Of a stretch of DNA of 64,000 bases, positions 1 through 7,847 are shown in pieces. The position numbers and the translations under genes are program-made. Within the stretch, counting starts at the first letter, position 1; each line of letters opens with the position of its first letter. The stretch covers positions 186,001 to 250,000 of the forward strand of contig JAAFIS010000005.1 of the NCBI GenBank assembly GCA_013298695.1, in the 5' to 3' direction. A model generated the notes under the pieces. The model had not been told where the DNA came from. It made no database searches and saw only the letters and a list, made by a program, of their open reading frames with translations. This stretch comes from Betaproteobacteria bacterium (GTDB lineage Bacteria > Pseudomonadota > Gammaproteobacteria > Burkholderiales > Casimicrobiaceae).

Positions 1-1211
1 AGCGCAACAAAAAACGGCATCATCGCTTTAGTGATCACACCGATCTTTAGCTTCGAGATCGCGCTGCCCACGAAGAGCACCGAGCCCACCGGCGGCGTGA
101 TGAGCCCGATGCCCAAATTCACCATCATGATCATGCCAAAGTGAACCGGATCAACGCCGAGCACTTTTACAACCGGCAGCAAAATCGGCGTGAGTATGAG
201 GATCAGCGGCGACATGTCCATCAACGTGCCGAGGAAGAGCAACAGCACATTGATCAGCAGCAAGATTACGTATTTGTTGCTCGAAAACTCGGTGAGAAAC
301 TCAGTGACCTTAAGCGGAATCTGCATCAACGTCATCATGTAGCCGAATGCTGCGGCAAACCCAATCAAGATCATCACAATGGTCACGGTTTTCACTGTGC
401 GATGTATGAGTTTTGGCAGATCGCGCCATTTGTAATCGCGATAGATGAACATCGTGACAAAGAACGCCCAAACGACCGCAATCGACGCGGACTCGTTAGC
501 GGTGAACACGCCCGAGAGAATGCCGCCCAGAATGATCACCATTGTCATCAAACCCCAAAGCGCTTCGATGGTGATCTTGATTGCTTGCTTAAAGGGAATT
601 ACTTCACCTTTCGGATAACCGTGTTTGTGTGCTTTGTACAGGCAGAGCGCGGCCAACGTGAGCCCGAGCAATAGACCGGGCAACACGCCGGCCATAAATA
701 GCGCGGCAATGGAAACAGAGCCGCCCGCCGCGAGTGAATAGATGACTGCGTTATGGCTCGGAGGAATCAAAATCGCCTGCACTGAACCGCTGATCGTGAC
801 GGCCGTTGCGAACGGTTTTGGATAGCCTTTTTTCTCCATTTCAGGAATCAACACGCTGCCAATCGATGCAGTATCGGCCACCGATGATCCTGAAATTGCG
901 CCAAAAAAAGTAGAGGCCAAAATGTTTACGAGCGACAGTCCGCCGCGGATGAAACCCACGAGCACGCCCGCAAAAGCAACTAGCCTGCGCGCCATGCCGC
1001 CTTCAGCCATGATCGCGCCCGCGAGCACGAAGAAGGGAATCGCAAGCAAGGAAAATTTGTTGACACCCGCTGCAATTTGAATCATCACTGCATCGAGTGG
1101 AATGTCGATCCAAAGCGCGCCGACCAACGCAGCAAGTCCAAGCGAATAAGCGATCGGCACGCCGAGCATCATCAGTAGAACGAAGCTTGCAATTAATACG
1201 AATGCATCCAT
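1..1211 (-). CDS. dctM: TRAP transporter large permease DctM (3' end cut by window edge)
   Basis: Large membrane subunit of a tripartite ATP-independent periplasmic transporter; it carries the cation-coupled translocation pathway in the inner membrane. The frame is open from the ATG at 1211 to the left edge, about 403 residues of a usual 425 or so. The translation is a chain of hydrophobic segments with DctM hallmarks: an early FFVLAGAIMAEGG stretch, a GAISGSSVADTASIG motif and an IPPSHNAVIYS segment. The start overlaps the dctQ stop by one base (TGATG), so the two are translationally coupled. Substrate is inferred from the neighbouring uronate genes as a hexuronate or aldarate, not read from this subunit. 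Confidence 0.93.
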   Translation of the reverse strand, partial: MDAFVLIASFVLLMMLGVPIAYSLGLAALVGALWIDIPLDAVMIQIAAGVNKFSLLAIPFFVLAGAIMAEGGMARRLVAFAGVLVGFIRGGLSLVNILASTFFGAISGSSVADTASIGSVLIPEMEKKGYPKPFATAVTISGSVQAILIPPSHNAVIYSLAAGGSVSIAALFMAGVLPGLLLGLTLAALCLYKAHKHGYPKGEVIPFKQAIKITIEALWGLMTMVIILGGILSGVFTANESASIAVVWAFFVTMFIYRDYKWRDLPKLIHRTVKTVTIVMILIGFAAAFGYMMTLMQIPLKVTEFLTEFSSNKYVILLLINVLLLFLGTLMDMSPLILILTPILLPVVKVLGVDPVHFGMIMMVNLGIGLITPPVGSVLFVGSAISKLKIGVITKAMMPFFVA

Positions 1212-1747
1212 CAGCGTGCTCCCTCGTGCGCGGTGTCGGCAATCCCTTCTTCAAAACGCATGAGCGCGCGATGGGCTTGCGAGCCGATCAACAGGTGCTC
1301 GACAATGAAGAGCAAAGTGATCGCCGCGCCGATCGGCAGCGACGCGTAGGTCACACCGACAGGAAGCCACGGCAATTCGCTGACCGACTGCGACATCGTT
1401 CCCGCGCAGAGTTTCCAGCCGTACCAAGCGACGAATCCGCAGGCGACGAGCATCAACAGATCAACGACGACAGCCGACGACTTCGCAAGCGCAGGTGGCA
1501 ATCGATCCGTCAACATCGTCACCGCAATGTGGCTATTCGCGCGATACGCGGCGGCTGCGCCGATGAAGGTAAACACCATCATGAGCAAGATCGCAATCGG
1601 CTCCGGCCACTGCGAGCCCGTACCCAGGACATAGCGCGTAAACACGCCCCACGGAATAATGAGCGACATCAGGGTGATTGCGATCCCGGCGAACCAGATG
1701 CTCGCGAGATACAAACGGTCCATTGCGGCGACGTATTGCTGCTTCAT
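1211..1747 (-). CDS. dctQ: TRAP transporter small permease DctQ
   Basis: Small four-helix membrane subunit that joins DctM to the periplasmic receptor. The protein is 178 aa from the ATG at 1747, which follows a clear AGGAGAA ribosome site seven bases upstream. A longer frame to 1819 exists, but its extra residues run into the terminal repeat of a MITE and are not credible. Four hydrophobic segments are visible, with the family motif VFTRYVLG in the first third and WPEPIA just after it. It lies 231 bp downstream of dctP, an unusually long gap for this operon, because a repeat element sits between them. Confidence is high for family, moderate for substrate. Confidence 0.92.
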   Translation of the reverse strand: MKQQYVAAMDRLYLASIWFAGIAITLMSLIIPWGVFTRYVLGTGSQWPEPIAILLMMVFTFIGAAAAYRANSHIAVTMLTDRLPPALAKSSAVVVDLLMLVACGFVAWYGWKLCAGTMSQSVSELPWLPVGVTYASLPIGAAITLLFIVEHLLIGSQAHRALMRFEEGIADTAHEGAR

Positions 1748-1789
1748 TTTCTTGTTCTCCTGCGCATGAAAAAACGCCACGATAGTTAG

Positions 1790-1950
1790 GGAAACGCTGA
1801 ACAAGTCCCTCGCGCGCATCGCATCCTTGCTTTGGGCGGATCGCCGCGTCGAAAATGCTCGCCATAGCTGCGGCTATGTCTGTGCTTTTCTCCTTGCGCT
1901 CCATCCCAAATCAAGGCGCGCTGCATCGCGGTGACTTATTCAGCGTTTCC
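1790..1950. mobile_element. 161-bp MITE-like element with 18-bp terminal inverted repeats
   Basis: The left end GGAAACGCTGAACAAGTC (1790-1807) is matched by the reverse complement of the right end GACTTATTCAGCGTTTCC (1933-1950) at 17 of 18 positions. The tetranucleotide TTAG flanks both sides (1786-1789 and 1951-1954), as expected of a target-site duplication. The interior is GC-rich, has a small hairpin (CATAGCTGCGGCTATG near 1862-1877) and no coding frame. It separates dctP from dctQM, so it may affect relative expression of receptor and permeases. Termini of this type recur in intergenic regions of betaproteobacteria as far as I recall; that is memory, not a search. Confidence 0.75.
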
Positions 1951-1978
1951 TTAGATCGTGGCGTTCGTTGATTCCGAC

Positions 1979-2950
1979 TTACTTCACTTCGGAAATTCGT
2001 TTCATCAGATCGGCGAACTTCTCTCCGTATTTCGCACGTACCGGTGCGGTGGCATCGAAGAAAGGTTTGTTGTCGATCGTGATGAACTCAACGCCTTCAG
2101 TCTTCAGTTTTTGCGTGTAATCCGCAACGGCTGCGTCCCAAAGTTTGCGCTGTTCCATCTGTGCCTCGCGCCCTGCTTTTTTAACCGCCGCTTGATCGGC
2201 GGGCGAGAGTTTGTCCCACGCGACTTTTGACATCACCAGAATTTCCGGGATGATCAAGTGATTGGTTTGCGTGTAGTACTTCGCACCGGCTTTAAAGTGA
2301 TTCGCGGTGTAGAGGCTCGGCGGATTGTTTTCAGCGCCATCGATTACGCCCGTTTGCAGCGCAGTGAAGACTTCGCCATAGCCCATCGAAATGCCGTTGC
2401 CGCCCATCGCGTTCATGGTGTCCACAAACAGAGGATTGCCCATCATGCGCACCTTCTGGCCTTTGAGATCTTCAGGTTTGCGCACCGGTTTCTTCGTGTA
2501 CAAGCTGCGCGAGCCGCCGTCCATCCACGCCAGACCGACCAGGCGAGCAGGAGAGGCGGTGAGCTTATCAAGCAAGTCTTGACCAATCGGCCCATCAATC
2601 ACCGCGCGCATGTGCGCAATATCGCGAAACACAAACGGCATGTTGAACACGTTGACTTCTGGAACCACCGGGCCGACGGGGCCAAGCGAGGTGCGCAGAA
2701 TCTGGATTGCGCCCACTTGCGTTTGCTCAATCATTTCTTTTTCGCCGCCAAGCACACTGCCCGGAAACATTTGAAACTTGATGCGGCCTTGCGTTGCCGC
2801 GTCAAGCTTTTTGCCCATGTTTTCAACGGCCACGACCGTTGGGTAACCGGCAGGGTGAACGTCTGCCGCTTTCATTGTTTGCGCAACGCTATGCGTTGTA
2901 ACCAATAGCGCAGCTAACGCTGCGCCGAGTAGTGTTTTCGTAAATTTCAT
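1979..2950 (-). CDS. dctP: TRAP transporter solute-binding protein DctP
   Basis: Periplasmic receptor of 323 aa that captures the solute and delivers it to DctQM. The N-terminus is a standard signal peptide (KFTK, then a hydrophobic core, cleavage after SVAQ or nearby at residue 24). The body has DctP features: a FPGSVLGGEKEMIEQTQ stretch near residue 65, a PFVFRD motif, GLAWMDGGSR, and KVRMMGNPLFVDTMNAMGG, which includes the arginine region that usually binds a substrate carboxylate. The gene is divergent from a FadR-type regulator and is followed by dctQ and dctM. Together with glucarate dehydratase and uronate dehydrogenase this points to galacturonate, glucuronate or aldarate as ligand (inference). 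Confidence 0.92.
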   Translation of the reverse strand: MKFTKTLLGAALAALLVTTHSVAQTMKAADVHPAGYPTVVAVENMGKKLDAATQGRIKFQMFPGSVLGGEKEMIEQTQVGAIQILRTSLGPVGPVVPEVNVFNMPFVFRDIAHMRAVIDGPIGQDLLDKLTASPARLVGLAWMDGGSRSLYTKKPVRKPEDLKGQKVRMMGNPLFVDTMNAMGGNGISMGYGEVFTALQTGVIDGAENNPPSLYTANHFKAGAKYYTQTNHLIIPEILVMSKVAWDKLSPADQAAVKKAGREAQMEQRKLWDAAVADYTQKLKTEGVEFITIDNKPFFDATAPVRAKYGEKFADLMKRISEVK

Positions 2951-3058
2951 CGAAGCCTCCTTTGAGAAATGTGTGTCGTCAGCTTTTGTTCCGGACTGTG
3001 ATTCAAAGCTGTATTCCGGAATTTAATTGCGACGGGACAAAAACCATCGTAACATAAG

Positions 3059-3075
3059 TCATCGTACAACTGACC
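3059..3075. promoter_or_regulatory. Possible GntR/FadR operator in the dctP-regulator intergenic region
   Basis: GTCATCGTACAACTGAC has matching GTCA and TGAC arms around a GTAC centre and sits 16 bases before the regulator start, in the divergent region that also serves dctP. FadR-subfamily operators are short dyads with a GT..AC core, so the fit is reasonable but the symmetry is imperfect. A second dyad around TTCCGGA (2991-3021) is an alternative. Confidence 0.3.
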
Positions 3076-3090
3076 ATCGCACTCAGAAAA

Positions 3091-3843
3091 ATGGCAACTA
3101 CTCCGGCGGCCGAAACTCACACTCGCTCGCGAGCGAGCAGGGCTATCACCTTATCCGCTGAAGTCTCGAAATTACTGGGCGACCAAGTAAGAAAAGGGAT
3201 ATTAAGCGTCGGAACAAAATTGCCAAAAGAGTCCGATTTAATGGGGCAGTTCAGTGTGAGCCGAACCGTCGTTCGAGAGGCTATCTCGCATTTGCAAGCC
3301 GCAGGTTTGGTGGAAACGCGTCATGGTGTCGGCACCTACGTTCGAGCACGTGAAGAGCTGCCAACGTTTCGTATTCAACCAGAACAGCTCGCGACGCTTC
3401 GTGACACGATCGCGCTACTTGAGTTTCGAATTGCCGTTGAATCTGAAGCGGCAGCTATTGCGGCGACGCGAAGAACGAAGGCAGATTTAGCCGAAATGCA
3501 AGCCGCATTGGACGCCTTCGATAGGTCGGTTTTGCAAGGAGAAAACGCAGCACAAGCCGACGCACGTTTTCATCTTGCGATTGCGGTCGCTACACAAAAC
3601 CCGCATTTCATGGAGTTCATGAACGCGCTCGGCACTCGCGCAATTCCGCGCGCACGACTCAATCGAATTGCGGATGACGAAGCAACAAAACAATCATATT
3701 TACAGCGCGTTCAACACGAGCACGAAACCATTTTGAGCGCGATTCGCAATCGCGACGTCGATGGCGCGCGTGCCGCGATTCGTACCCATCTTTCCAGCAG
3801 TCGCGAGCGATTGAAGCGCGCGGAAGCGGCAAATTCAGCGTAG
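3091..3843 (+). CDS. FadR-subfamily GntR transcriptional regulator
   Basis: DNA-binding repressor of 250 aa. The winged helix occupies roughly residues 20-88, with the family signature GTKLPKESDL, the recognition helix VSRTVVREAISHLQAAGLV and the wing ETRHGVGTYV. Residues about 105-240 form the all-helical FCD ligand-binding domain; ADARFHLAIA and the HEHETIL stretch supply the usual metal or ligand histidines. It is divergent from dctPQM and upstream of gudD, the position expected for the regulator of uronate or aldarate use (ExuR/GudR-like role). The effector is inferred, not visible. Confidence 0.9.
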   Translation: MATTPAAETHTRSRASRAITLSAEVSKLLGDQVRKGILSVGTKLPKESDLMGQFSVSRTVVREAISHLQAAGLVETRHGVGTYVRAREELPTFRIQPEQLATLRDTIALLEFRIAVESEAAAIAATRRTKADLAEMQAALDAFDRSVLQGENAAQADARFHLAIAVATQNPHFMEFMNALGTRAIPRARLNRIADDEATKQSYLQRVQHEHETILSAIRNRDVDGARAAIRTHLSSSRERLKRAEAANSA

Positions 3844-3895
3844 TTTCCGAACTTTTCTAAGCGCTTGAGTGTGACTCTAGTTGTATGATCTCTCG

Positions 3896-5227
3896 ATGAA
3901 TTCCACACCTATTGTTGTTCAAATGCAAGTGGTGCCCGTCGCGGGCTACGACAGCATGTTGCTGAATTTGAGTGGTGCGCACGGCCCGTTTTTCACTCGC
4001 AATCTGGTGATCCTTACCGATTCGAGCGGCCATGTTGGGGTCGGTGAAGTACCCGGCGGCGAGAAAATTCGCAACACGCTCGACGATGCGCGTGCATTGG
4101 TTGAAGGGTACGCGATTGGCGATTACAACGCGATTTTGAATCGTATGCGAGCCGCGTTCGCAGATCGCGATAGCGGCGGTCGAGGTCATCAAACGTTTGA
4201 TTTGCGCACTGCAATCCATGCCGTGACTGCGGTGGAAAGTGCGCTTCTGGATTTGCTCGGACAGCATTTGAATGTGCCAGTCGCAGCGCTGCTCGGCGAA
4301 GGCCAGCAACGCGATCTCGTGCAAATGCTTGGGTATCTTTTCTACATCGCGGACAAAAGTAAAACCAATCTCGGCTATCGCGACGAAACGCGTGCCGATA
4401 ACGACTGGTTCCGCCTGCGCAACGAACCCGCGCTTACGCCTGAGTCCATCGTGCGCCTCGCGCGCGCAACTCACGAGCGCTACGGGTTTCAGGATTTCAA
4501 ATTGAAAGGTGGCGTGTTTCGCGGCGATGAAGAAGTCGAGGCGGTGATCGCACTGCACGAAGCATTTCCCGAAGCGCGAATCACCCTCGATCCTAACGGT
4601 GGTTGGTTGGTTAAAGATGCGGTTCGCTTGTTGCGCGATCATCGGGATACGATGGCGTACGCTGAAGATCCCTGCGGTGCAGAGGGCGTCTTTTCCGGGC
4701 GCGAAGTGATGGCGGAATTTCGTCGTGAGACGCAACTACCAACCGCTACGAACATGGTTGCTACCGATTGGCGCGAGTTGTCACACGCAATTCAATTAGA
4801 AGCCGTAGACATTCCGCTCGCCGATCCGCATTTTTGGACATTGCAAGGCTCGGTTCGCGTAGCGCAACTTTGCCAAATGCATAACCTCACGTGGGGTTCG
4901 CATTCGAATAATCACTTCGACGTGTCGCTCGCGATGTTCACCCATTGTGCAGCGGCCGCCCCGGGGAAGGTGACTGCCATCGATACCCATTGGATTTGGC
5001 AAGACGGCCAGCATCTCACAAAAGCGCCGCTGCAAATCAAGAACGGCTACGTAGAAGTACCAAAGAAACCTGGGCTCGGAATCGACCTTGACATGAACGC
5101 CGTTGACCGCGCGCACCAACTGTATTTGCAACACGGCCTCGGCGCGCGTGATGACGCTATCGCGATGCAATATTTGATTCCGAATTGGAAATTCAACAAC
5201 AAATCCCCTTGCATGGTGCGCGACTGA
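3896..5227 (+). CDS. gudD: Glucarate dehydratase
   Basis: Enolase-superfamily enzyme of 443 aa that dehydrates D-glucarate to 5-dehydro-4-deoxy-D-glucarate (EC 4.2.1.40). It aligns along its length with the E. coli enzyme as I know it. Visible active-site parts are the KxK motif in DFKLKGG, metal ligands in [15 protein letters not shown] and TATNM, the general-base histidine in [10 protein letters not shown], and the partner aspartate in [13 protein letters not shown] codon at 3881 opens the frame slightly earlier, but the ATG at 3896 matches the family start. It is first in a plus-strand run with the aldolase and uronate dehydrogenase genes. Confidence 0.96.
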   Translation: MNSTPIVVQMQVVPVAGYDSMLLNLSGAHGPFFTRNLVILTDSSGHVGVGEVPGGEKIRNTLDDARALVEGYAIGDYNAILNRMRAAFADRDSGGRGHQTFDLRTAIHAVTAVESALLDLLGQHLNVPVAALLGEGQQRDLVQMLGYLFYIADKSKTNLGYRDETRADNDWFRLRNEPALTPESIVRLARATHERYGFQDFKLKGGVFRGDEEVEAVIALHEAFPEARITLDPNGGWLVKDAVRLLRDHRDTMAYAEDPCGAEGVFSGREVMAEFRRETQLPTATNMVATDWRELSHAIQLEAVDIPLADPHFWTLQGSVRVAQLCQMHNLTWGSHSNNHFDVSLAMFTHCAAAAPGKVTAIDTHWIWQDGQHLTKAPLQIKNGYVEVPKKPGLGIDLDMNAVDRAHQLYLQHGLGARDDAIAMQYLIPNWKFNNKSPCMVRD

Positions 5228-5245
5228 GCAACACACTCGATTGAT

Positions 5246-5278
5246 CCGTTTGTAGTGAGCTTATCGAACCATAACGAA
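5246..5278. repeat. Degenerate copy of the GTTCGTGGTGAGC palindromic repeat
   Basis: The segment begins CCGTTTGTAGTGAGCTTATC and continues into GAACCAT. It matches the end unit of the tandem array at 20236-20262 with only three mismatches in 27 bases. It contains the short dyad GTTTG/CGAAC and lies between gudD and the aldolase gene. Confidence 0.6.
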
Positions 5279-5303
5279 TCTCCCAAATATCGAAACAAAG
5301 AGC

Positions 5304-6071
5304 ATGGATCTCCCAATCAACCATTTCAAACGCGCGATCAAAAACAAGCAACAGCAAATCGGCTTGTGGTCGCATTTGTGCAGCCACATCAGCACGGAAA
5401 TCCTTGCCGATTGTGGCTTCGATTGGTTGCTACTCGACATGGAGCATTCACCGAACGAATTGCCACACATCGTTAGTCAACTTCAAGCGATGAAAGGCAG
5501 CAAAACATCGCCCATCGTTCGTCCGCCGTGGAACGACATGGTGGTGTTAAAGCGCTTGCTCGATGTGGGCGTGCAAACGGTGTTGATTCCGTACGTGCAA
5601 ACTGAGCAAGAGGCTCGCGATGCGGTGTCTTTTTGTAGCTACCCGCCGCTCGGTGTGCGTGGCTATGCAGGTGCGCCGCGCGCGAGCCACTACGGGCGGG
5701 TGAAAGATTACGCAAAGCGCGCGCAAGAAGAAATCTGCGTGCTGGTGCAGGTGGAAACGATGGAAGGCATCGCGAATTTGGAAGCAATTGCGAATGTGCC
5801 GGGCATCGACGGCGTGTTCATCGGCCCAGGTGATTTGTCCGCTGCGATGGGGCATTTGGGCAACCCAAAACATCCCGAAGTGGTGAAGGCCGTCGTGGAT
5901 GCGTTTCAAGTGATTTTGAAGTGTGGCAAAGCGCCGGGCGTTTTGATTGGGGATGAAGCGCTCGCGAGACACTTCGCAGAGAACGGCGGCTTGTTTGTTG
6001 CCTGCGGTGCGGATCAAAACTTGCTGCGTGATAGTGCGACGACACTGTCCTCGCGATTTAAGCCAAACTAG
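5304..6071 (+). CDS. garL: HpcH/HpaI-family aldolase, 5-dehydro-4-deoxy-D-glucarate aldolase
   Basis: Class II metal-dependent aldolase of 255 aa that splits 5-dehydro-4-deoxy-D-glucarate into pyruvate and tartronate semialdehyde. Family residues seen are LLLDMEHSPNE near residue 45 (catalytic histidine), the metal-binding glutamate in VQVETMEG near 150, and the aspartate in IGPGDLSAAMG near 178. Length equals the E. coli GarL length within a residue. It follows gudD and precedes udh, so the substrate of the pathway supports GarL over the related HpaI or RhmA enzymes. Further enzymes for tartronate semialdehyde (reductase, glycerate kinase) are not in the window. Confidence 0.88.
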   Translation: MDLPINHFKRAIKNKQQQIGLWSHLCSHISTEILADCGFDWLLLDMEHSPNELPHIVSQLQAMKGSKTSPIVRPPWNDMVVLKRLLDVGVQTVLIPYVQTEQEARDAVSFCSYPPLGVRGYAGAPRASHYGRVKDYAKRAQEEICVLVQVETMEGIANLEAIANVPGIDGVFIGPGDLSAAMGHLGNPKHPEVVKAVVDAFQVILKCGKAPGVLIGDEALARHFAENGGLFVACGADQNLLRDSATTLSSRFKPN

Positions 6072-6080
6072 GAGAACAAC

Positions 6081-6914
6081 GTGGACGTCATGAATTCACA
6101 GCCGATCTCAGGAATTCGATTCAAAAGATTGTTGCTCACGGGTGCTGCAGGTGCGCTCGGAAAGGTGCTGCGTTCTCGTCTCGCTCGGTACTGCGACGTG
6201 CTTCGAGTGAGCGACATTGCAGAACTTGGCGAAGCGTTACCGAACGAGGAGCGGTTGCTGGTGCCACTCGAAGATGCTGCGCTCACGAGTGCGCTCTTGG
6301 CCGACGTCGATGCAGTGGTTCATCTGGGTGGTGTTTCGACCGAAAAGCCTTGGGCGGCTGTCCTTCCTGCCAATATCGAAGGTGTGGTCAATCTCTATGA
6401 GGCCGCGCGGATAAATGGCGTAAAGCGAATCGTCTTTGCGAGTTCCAATCACGTCATCGGTTTTTATCCACAAGCTGAAACGATTGACAACACAGTGATG
6501 CCGAAGCCAGATGGCTTTTACGGTTTATCGAAAGCGTTTGGGGAAAACTGCGCGCAGCTCTATTGGGATCGCTGGGGCATTGAAACGGTGAGTTTGCGTA
6601 TTGGTTCCTCATTCCCTGAGCCGAAAGATCGTCGCATGTTGTCTACTTGGCTTTCGTATGCCGATCTTGAACGGCTCGTCGTCGCTTCGTTAACTGCGCC
6701 GCAAGTTGGACACACCGTCATTTACGGAATGAGTAACAACCGCACCGTGTTTTGGGACAATCGCAACGCGAGGCACATTGGATACGCGCCGCTAGATTCG
6801 TCGGAGCCATTCCGCTCAACGCTTGAAGCCAAGCAACCCGTCATTGACCGCGACGATCCTTCAGCGATCTATCAGGGCGGAGCTTTCGTTACCGCTACGC
6901 CACACGGTCAATAG
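6081..6914 (+). CDS. udh: Uronate dehydrogenase (NAD-dependent)
   Basis: Short-chain epimerase/dehydratase-fold enzyme of 277 aa that oxidises D-galacturonate or D-glucuronate to the aldarolactone (EC 1.1.1.203). The Rossmann motif TGAAGALG lies near residue 20 and the catalytic pair YGLSK near residue 150. The FASSNHVIGFYP stretch and WDNRNARHIGY near the C-terminus resemble characterised uronate dehydrogenases. The start is GTG at 6081, six bases after AGGAGAA, rather than the ATG at 6090. It begins ten bases after garL, so gudD-garL-udh form one operon. It places uronates upstream of glucarate; a lactonase gene is not evident nearby. Confidence 0.88.
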   Translation: MDVMNSQPISGIRFKRLLLTGAAGALGKVLRSRLARYCDVLRVSDIAELGEALPNEERLLVPLEDAALTSALLADVDAVVHLGGVSTEKPWAAVLPANIEGVVNLYEAARINGVKRIVFASSNHVIGFYPQAETIDNTVMPKPDGFYGLSKAFGENCAQLYWDRWGIETVSLRIGSSFPEPKDRRMLSTWLSYADLERLVVASLTAPQVGHTVIYGMSNNRTVFWDNRNARHIGYAPLDSSEPFRSTLEAKQPVIDRDDPSAIYQGGAFVTATPHGQ

Positions 6915-6929
6915 GTTTATCAGCTTACT

Positions 6930-7020
6930 GCTTTATCGGCCTGTTTCATTGGGCGGCATGGGTGATTGTTGAACGTAGCGAAACAACGTAAAAAATCATC
7001 TATCGCCCAATTAATTGGGA
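6930..7020. repeat. Paired-dyad 3'-end repeat, copy 1
   Basis: Right dyad CCCAATTAATTGGG (7006-7019) is a perfect palindrome preceded by TATCG. A degenerate left dyad (TATCGGCC ... CATTGGGCGG, about 6931-6956) lies about 45 nt away. It sits between the convergent ends of udh and the ferredoxin gene, within 25 nt of each stop codon. Confidence 0.6.
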
Positions 7021-7041
7021 CTTTACGCGCCATAGCCAGCG

Positions 7042-7368
7042 TTACGAATTGTCGAGATTTACAAACACTTGGCTCGCCTCGATTTTCACCGGATATACGC
7101 GAATGTTTTCGCTCGCAGGAGCGCACGTCGCGTGTCCGGTGCGCACATCGAACTTGCCTTGATGGAGCGGGCACTCAATCTCGTAGCCATCAAGAAAACC
7201 ATCGCAGAGACGTGCGTTGCCGTGTGTGCAAACGCCATCAGTCGCAAACACTTCTCCGTTCACACGAAAAAGCGCAATTTCACGATCAGGCAGATCGACG
7301 CCAAGCGTCATTTCGTCTTCTGAGATGTCGAATTCAACAGCAACTTCGGTCCAGTTTTCAGTGCTCAT
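7042..7368 (-). CDS. Rieske-type ferredoxin of a ring-hydroxylating oxygenase
   Basis: Small electron carrier of 108 aa that passes electrons from a reductase to the terminal oxygenase. The Rieske [2Fe-2S] ligands are plain: CTHG near residue 46 and CPLHQG near residue 65, in the C-x-H ... C-x2-H pattern. It follows the oxygenase beta-subunit gene with a 4-bp ATGA overlap, so it is co-translated with it. By context it corresponds to the NagAb-type ferredoxin used by salicylate 5-hydroxylase. No partner reductase is encoded in the window, so the reductase must come from elsewhere. Confidence 0.9.
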   Translation of the reverse strand: MSTENWTEVAVEFDISEDEMTLGVDLPDREIALFRVNGEVFATDGVCTHGNARLCDGFLDGYEIECPLHQGKFDVRTGHATCAPASENIRVYPVKIEASQVFVNLDNS

Positions 7369-7847
7369 ATCGGATAAATAATTGAGTTAGGAATCATTTC
7401 ACTATCGTAGACGCAAATGCGTTTTGCAAGCCGCAGACCCTCGCTCGTGCGCACGATGGAATCGACGTAGCGCCCGACGTTAAACACCGTAGAAAGCTCG
7501 GAGAGTTTCGTGCGAATCACCACGTAATTCGCTTCGCATTCAATGCGGTCAGCGGTTGCCGAGATGATGTTTGGCGCACTCACGACGTGGCGCTGATAGT
7601 ACGGGTCGTGAAACAGCGTTTCTCGAATACCGTACGCACGATCCTTGAGCATGCCTTTGCTCTCTAGCGAGAGCGTCGCGAGCGGAAAACCGCGCTCGTA
7701 GTTTTCTCGCGGCTGAATTCGATAGATACAGTCGTCAACAAATAGCTCCGTCCAGCGATCCCAATCATTGGCATCGACCGCGCTCGCATACGCCGCGTGA
7801 AGCTGAGTGATTGCGAGGTAGGTTTCAAAGTCAATCGCGCTCTTCAT
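7365..7847 (-). CDS. nagH: Ring-hydroxylating oxygenase beta subunit, probable salicylate 5-hydroxylase small subunit
   Basis: A 160-aa structural subunit with the cone-like SnoaL/NTF2 fold of oxygenase beta subunits. It starts with the family-like stretch around residues 10-40 (HAAYASAVDANDWDRWTELF) and later has the usual RYVDSIVRT segment and a C-terminal YDSEMIPNSIIYPI. It overlaps the alpha-subunit gene by four bases (ATGA) at its start and the ferredoxin gene by four at its end, a tight three-gene unit. Specificity as the salicylate 5-hydroxylase small subunit is inferred from the alpha subunit. Confidence 0.87.
   Translation of the reverse strand: MKSAIDFETYLAITQLHAAYASAVDANDWDRWTELFVDDCIYRIQPRENYERGFPLATLSLESKGMLKDRAYGIRETLFHDPYYQRHVVSAPNIISATADRIECEANYVVIRTKLSELSTVFNVGRYVDSIVRTSEGLRLAKRICVYDSEMIPNSIIYPI

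Noticed and set aside
1533-1904. Minus-strand frame of 123 aa over the MITE and dctQ
   Set aside because: It overlaps dctQ in another frame and reads through the terminal repeat; no protein features.
3857-4735. Minus-strand frame of 292 aa opposite gudD
   Set aside because: gudD is a full-length clear enzyme on the plus strand; the opposite frame has no recognisable domain.
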